From Istiophorus platypterus (lineage: Eukaryota; Chordata; Actinopteri; Istiophoriformes; Istiophoridae), in contig CM029123.1 of the NCBI GenBank assembly GCA_016859345.1, positions 6,545,990 to 6,609,989 of the forward strand: a stretch of DNA of 64,000 bases, in the 5' to 3' direction. The notes under the pieces were generated by a model. The model did not search any database. It was given only the letters and a program-made list of their open reading frames with translations, and was not told the DNA's origin. Positions 60,863 through 64,000 of this stretch are shown here, one piece after another (the stretch's first letter is position 1; each line of letters begins with the position of its first letter). Made by a program: the position numbers and the translations under genes.

Positions 60863-60931
60863 TCACGTCGAGGCCAGAGGCCGCAGAAGCTCCAGGTGCG
60901 ACTCCAAGGTGACCCTCTCCTGGTGAACCAC
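60863..60931 (-). CDS. reps2: reps2 last coding exon
   Basis: The acceptor is GGCTACAG and the exon starts in phase 0. 22 codons, VVHQERVTLES then LELLRPLAST, then TGA. Conserved positions against the family are V.QER..LE..LE.LRP; the last four residues vary. Confidence 0.85.
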   Translation of the reverse strand: MVHQERVTLESHLELLRPLAST

Positions 60932-63767
60932 CTGTAGCCAACCAAAGGAAAACATGACCTCGGATCACTACGCGCTCAACAAGAGATGCAACTCAGACAG
61001 TAATTACATTATATGCTTTGTTTATCATGGTAACATAGGTCTAGATCAGGAGGTAAAACCCTGCTAGCTAAACTCCATTTCATACTAAAATTTGAAAGTA
61101 CTGGACATAAGAAACAGCAGACAAAGATTACTCTATTCTCTGAGAAATAACTGTGGGGCTAACTATGCAGAATTTATCCTGATGTGGCCATCTCACATCG
61201 AATTGATTATTATATGAATGTAGAATATGTACAGAGTTGATATTTTGCCGTCTAGATGTTGATGTTGTCTCCCCCCGCAAGAAAACACCAAGCTGATCAG
61301 AGCAGGGAGATGATACCGACTCCCACCTAGGGAAACGTAAGAGGAGAGTGTGCCGCACGAGTGTGGCGGAGAACCAAGTTGGCAAGATTACATCTCCCGA
61401 AGTGGCCCCTAATGTTCATTACGTCCCAAATTATGAATGTGCTGGACAGAATGAACAGCATACAAAGATCTGCAGGTTCCAAGATTTAAAATGTGTCCTA
61501 AAGTTGGGACTATGGTCTACAAGGTCAGTTCAGCCAACTGATAAGGAGTGGATTATTATGTGCACATAGAACATGTGCAGCTTTGATTTTTAGCATCTAG
61601 GCTCCAACCCTGTCCCTCCCTAAAAAAACAAAAAAAAAAAAAAAACTCAGCACAGCAGGGAGTGGGGCGTGACGATATTAAGTTCATCCCTCGGGGAATG
61701 TGGACACGGCAGAAAGAGTTTGTCAAATGAGTGGAAGTGGAAGACCACAGTCACAATGCTTTAGAACAAATGAATCCCCTTTTAAAGTCTCCCACCGATG
61801 TTCATCACAGCCCAAAACTGGAAGTGTGTGGGAGAATGAATGGCGTGGTTCGTCCAGCCCACTACCATGACATAAAATATGACTGAGTGTACAACACAGT
61901 GTTGATATTTAGAATCTAGGCTCTAACCTCGTCCCTCCCTACAAGGCGGCACCAAGCTCAGCACAGTAAAGAGGGGGAGTGAGGAGACCGTGGGGTTTTT
62001 AGCTAAATGAACAACAGCAGCAATGGAAGTAGTATGGCTTTCAGTCGGGTGGTGGAGCAGCCGAAGAAAGACCAGAGTAATGTTCCCTCGAATGCACCAC
62101 CATAATCAAAATGATTAGAGATACGGTGAATGCTTTATTTAGTTTGTCTGCCATGGCAACTTAAGTCTATATCAAGAATATTCTCCTATAGTGGTTCCTA
62201 ATGTTCATTACACTCCAAAATGTTAAAATGTTGTCTAGAATGATCTAATACAAAGACTCTTCAGACACAACCTTTTTGGCTTGTGACGCTTCGAGCGTGT
62301 AGTTCAGCTTCAGCTAACAGAGAGTAGTTCATCCAAAGCTCGTTTTGTCATGTGGGTTTTCTTGCTCCATTTGATGAAGTTTTGAAAGTTTTTGTGAAAG
62401 TATTTTAGTTTTTTATTCATCCAGTGACCCCTCAAAATTTATCTTGGGAACCTTGGGGAGCCCTGACCCTTGGGTGGGAAACTACTATACTCATAACGTC
62501 ACTAATCATAAGAGTTGAGGGGGAAAAAAAAATCACAGCAATATATTCATTACATTAGCCGGTATCTTGCAAGAAAAAAAGAGGAAACTTTTGCATTAGC
62601 AAAGCATGAGAAGAGGGGAATATCCAGAACCAAAAGTAGATTAAAGGTCAATGATATCAAGTGACCAAGGCTGGATTAAAGGGGAAAATTCTCAGTTATG
62701 ATCTGTGAAGTTTTCCTCCTGACATTTTACTATGTAAAAAGTATGTCTCCATTTGAAATTTTAATTTAACTTTAGGGAAAAGTCAGGAAAGAGTTATCTC
62801 TTTCCATCCAGCCTCCTGTCTTTTCTCACACACCCAGTTTTAGCTGGATGCCTGACCGGCTTACGCTCTATTTTGAAGAAGACAGTTGTGAATGCCAAAA
62901 GCTCTTTGGTATTTCAACATGGCTTGAGTCTATTTAAAGACACCTATGCCTTTCTCTGCAGAATTCCGCAGATGCTTTGAGGAACTAACAGAATTAGAGT
63001 GAATAAATATAAGCCTAGATTACCCAAAGCTAATGGAAGGAGAATGCAACAATAAAGGCCGAAAGCTTAGAAATCCCTCCACCTATTGGGTCTCTGCACG
63101 ATATTTAAGAAAGTGGTTGTGTGTTGCTGGAGTTTTCCTCTTCTTTCATCCTTTAGTCTCTGTGGTATTGAAGCTATAAAATCGCTGCATGCGAGCGTGA
63201 AGGTTTCACTACTGGATCATTTACGAGGAGAATGACAGACAAGCGGCATGTGTTCCAACTGTGAGTGTGTGTGCCACAGGCAGATCACCAATGCAAACAT
63301 CTAAGACTGTGCCATTAGTTGAGCTATGAGTGATTGGTAGGGGAGCAGACAGTTGAGCTCAGGGCTTTTCACAGAGTTAGACCCGCGGGAGCATTTGTTG
63401 TCAGCTGAAAACGAATAGAATTCAGCTTCTGACAATCAGTCAGAAACTTTGGAAACAGTATTAACATGAATGCTACCATGTTCTCATGCATGTGGTTAAA
63501 TGTAGCGTAGCTGGTTTTCCCCATCCCACAGTGTCCCGAAGGAGCCAGAGGGCAGGGGAAGTCAGAAAGTTCGCACAGATGGGCACGCACTCCTTTGGCC
63601 AAATACTGTGTATGTGGTGGTATGGTTCCATTTAGTTCTCAAAAACAGAAGAGGGACGGACCTTGAGCTGTTGCTGGAGCTCACTGTTGAGGCGTGTTAA
63701 CACTGCATTGGTTTCCTTGTTCTTACGGATCGCCATCTGGATCTCCCTCCTCTGTCTGGACAGCAGC
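60863..63767 (-). CDS. reps2: reps2, last two coding exons (3' end of gene)
   Basis: Partial gene: penultimate exon 63767-63662 (106 nt) and last exon 60931-60863 (69 nt with TGA), joined in phase 0 across a 2.7-kb intron. Together they encode 57 C-terminal residues: AIRKNKETNAVL and LNSELQQQLK, then VVHQERVTLES and LELLRPLAST. REPS proteins end in a coiled coil of this type that binds RalBP1; they take part in Ral-linked, clathrin-dependent endocytosis of growth factor receptors. The HQER and LRP spacing fits REPS2 better than REPS1 (which has EER), and the neighbour nhs is also next to REPS2 in human. The EH domain and Pro-rich parts lie beyond 64000. Confidence 0.88.
60932..63661 (-). other. 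reps2: reps2 last intron (2,730 bp)
   Basis: GTCCGT to CTACAG. Nearly half is the long-period tandem repeat at 61010-62250. The 62400-62510 segment (cagtgacccctc.. and gggtgggaaacta) looks like a further old dispersed repeat. No extra exon seen. Confidence 0.8.
61010..62250. repeat. degenerate long-period (about 320-400 bp) tandem repeat
   Basis: At least three diverged units in the last reps2 intron. One anchor, gttgatatttt..gtctag / ctttgatttttagcatctag / gttgatatttagaatctagg, recurs at 61236, 61581 and 61901. A second, aatgttcattac..tcccaaa, recurs at about 61411, 61797 and 62200. The word caagctcagcacag / ctcagcacagcaggg / caagctgatcagagcaggg also recurs. A fourth partial match links 61010-61060 with 62125-62180 (tgctttgtttatcatggtaa against tgctttatttagtttgtctg). 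No open frame is shared between units. Confidence 0.6.
63662..63767 (-). CDS. reps2: reps2 penultimate coding exon
   Basis: The acceptor is CTCTCTCAG. One base completes a codon from upstream, followed by 35 codons, LLSRQRREIQMAIRKNK to LQQQLK, a heptad-like coiled coil with conserved AIRKNKETNAVL. The donor GTCCGT after CTCAAG departs from GTRAGT at +3 and +4 but is the only GT that keeps the family sequence and phase. Confidence 0.88.
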
Positions 63768-64000
63768 CTGAGAGAGAATTTCACATGCTTTTATCGTGAT
63801 TTCAGCTCATTTTCTGTTTAGATAAACTGATATGACATAACTGGCCCTGTTCAGAGCACAACTGTGGGAAATGTATATGTCCAAAGTTTACAAAAAATCT
63901 CATGTTTAAGCAGTGTTTAGAGATGGAAAAAAAATTGCTAGAGTTAAAATGAACAAAAATGAGTTGCTGCACTCAGACAGTGGACACCAAAGGGATTAGA

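Noticed and set aside
1..64000. CRISPR array, prophage, operon or other bacterial-type system
   Set aside because: No evenly spaced short repeats with unique spacers and no packed same-strand gene runs; the window is spliced vertebrate DNA throughout.

Overview
This window reads as vertebrate, and specifically teleost fish, nuclear DNA. The evidence is long AT-rich introns with canonical GT-AG splice sites, a very short 78-bp intron next to a 42-kb one, many (CA)n, (GA)n and homopolymer tracts, one CpG-rich 5' gene end, and interspersed repeats of the kind scattered through percomorph genomes. There is no operon-like packing. Nearly all long open frames outside the exons below are chance or antisense shadows.

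Two genes lie head-to-tail on the minus strand. (1) The complete coding region of nhs (Nance-Horan syndrome gene; the teleost a/b copy is not resolved) runs from an ATG at 56574 to a stop at 3894. It has eight coding exons that join in frame to 1,491 codons plus stop. Exon 1 carries the N-terminal WAVE-homology-type helical region and sits in a CpG-rich block. Intron 1 spans 42 kb. Exons 2-8 lie within 10.4 kb (14233-3894), and exon 6 alone encodes 943 residues. The 3' UTR probably ends at a poly(A) signal near 1360. (2) The last two coding exons of reps2 (RalBP1-associated Eps-domain protein 2) lie at 63767-63662 and 60931-60863, with the rest of the gene beyond the right edge. REPS2 followed by NHS on the same strand matches the human Xp22 order, and synteny and sequence support each other.

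Layout from left to right: 1-1340 intergenic; about 1345-3893 nhs 3' UTR; 3894-14233 nhs exons 8 to 2 with six small introns; 14234-56294 nhs intron 1, with no protein-coding exon I can recognise; 55650-56960 CpG-rich 5' end with exon 1 and a Gly/Ser upstream ORF; about 57000-60862 intergenic plus reps2 3' UTR; 60863-63767 reps2 3' exons around an intron holding a degenerate 320-400-bp tandem repeat; 63768-64000 reps2 intron.

NHS proteins act in actin remodelling at cell junctions and lamellipodia through WAVE/Abi-type complexes. REPS2 works with RalBP1 in receptor endocytosis. Nothing here suggests that the two genes share a pathway; their adjacency is ancestral. I found no novel multi-gene system. 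The most useful observations are regulatory or structural: a strong-context uORF, a (CT)n microsatellite forming a splice acceptor tract, helically phased TGCGCA sites, two copies of a foldback element, a perfect 38-bp palindrome and the reps2-intron repeat.
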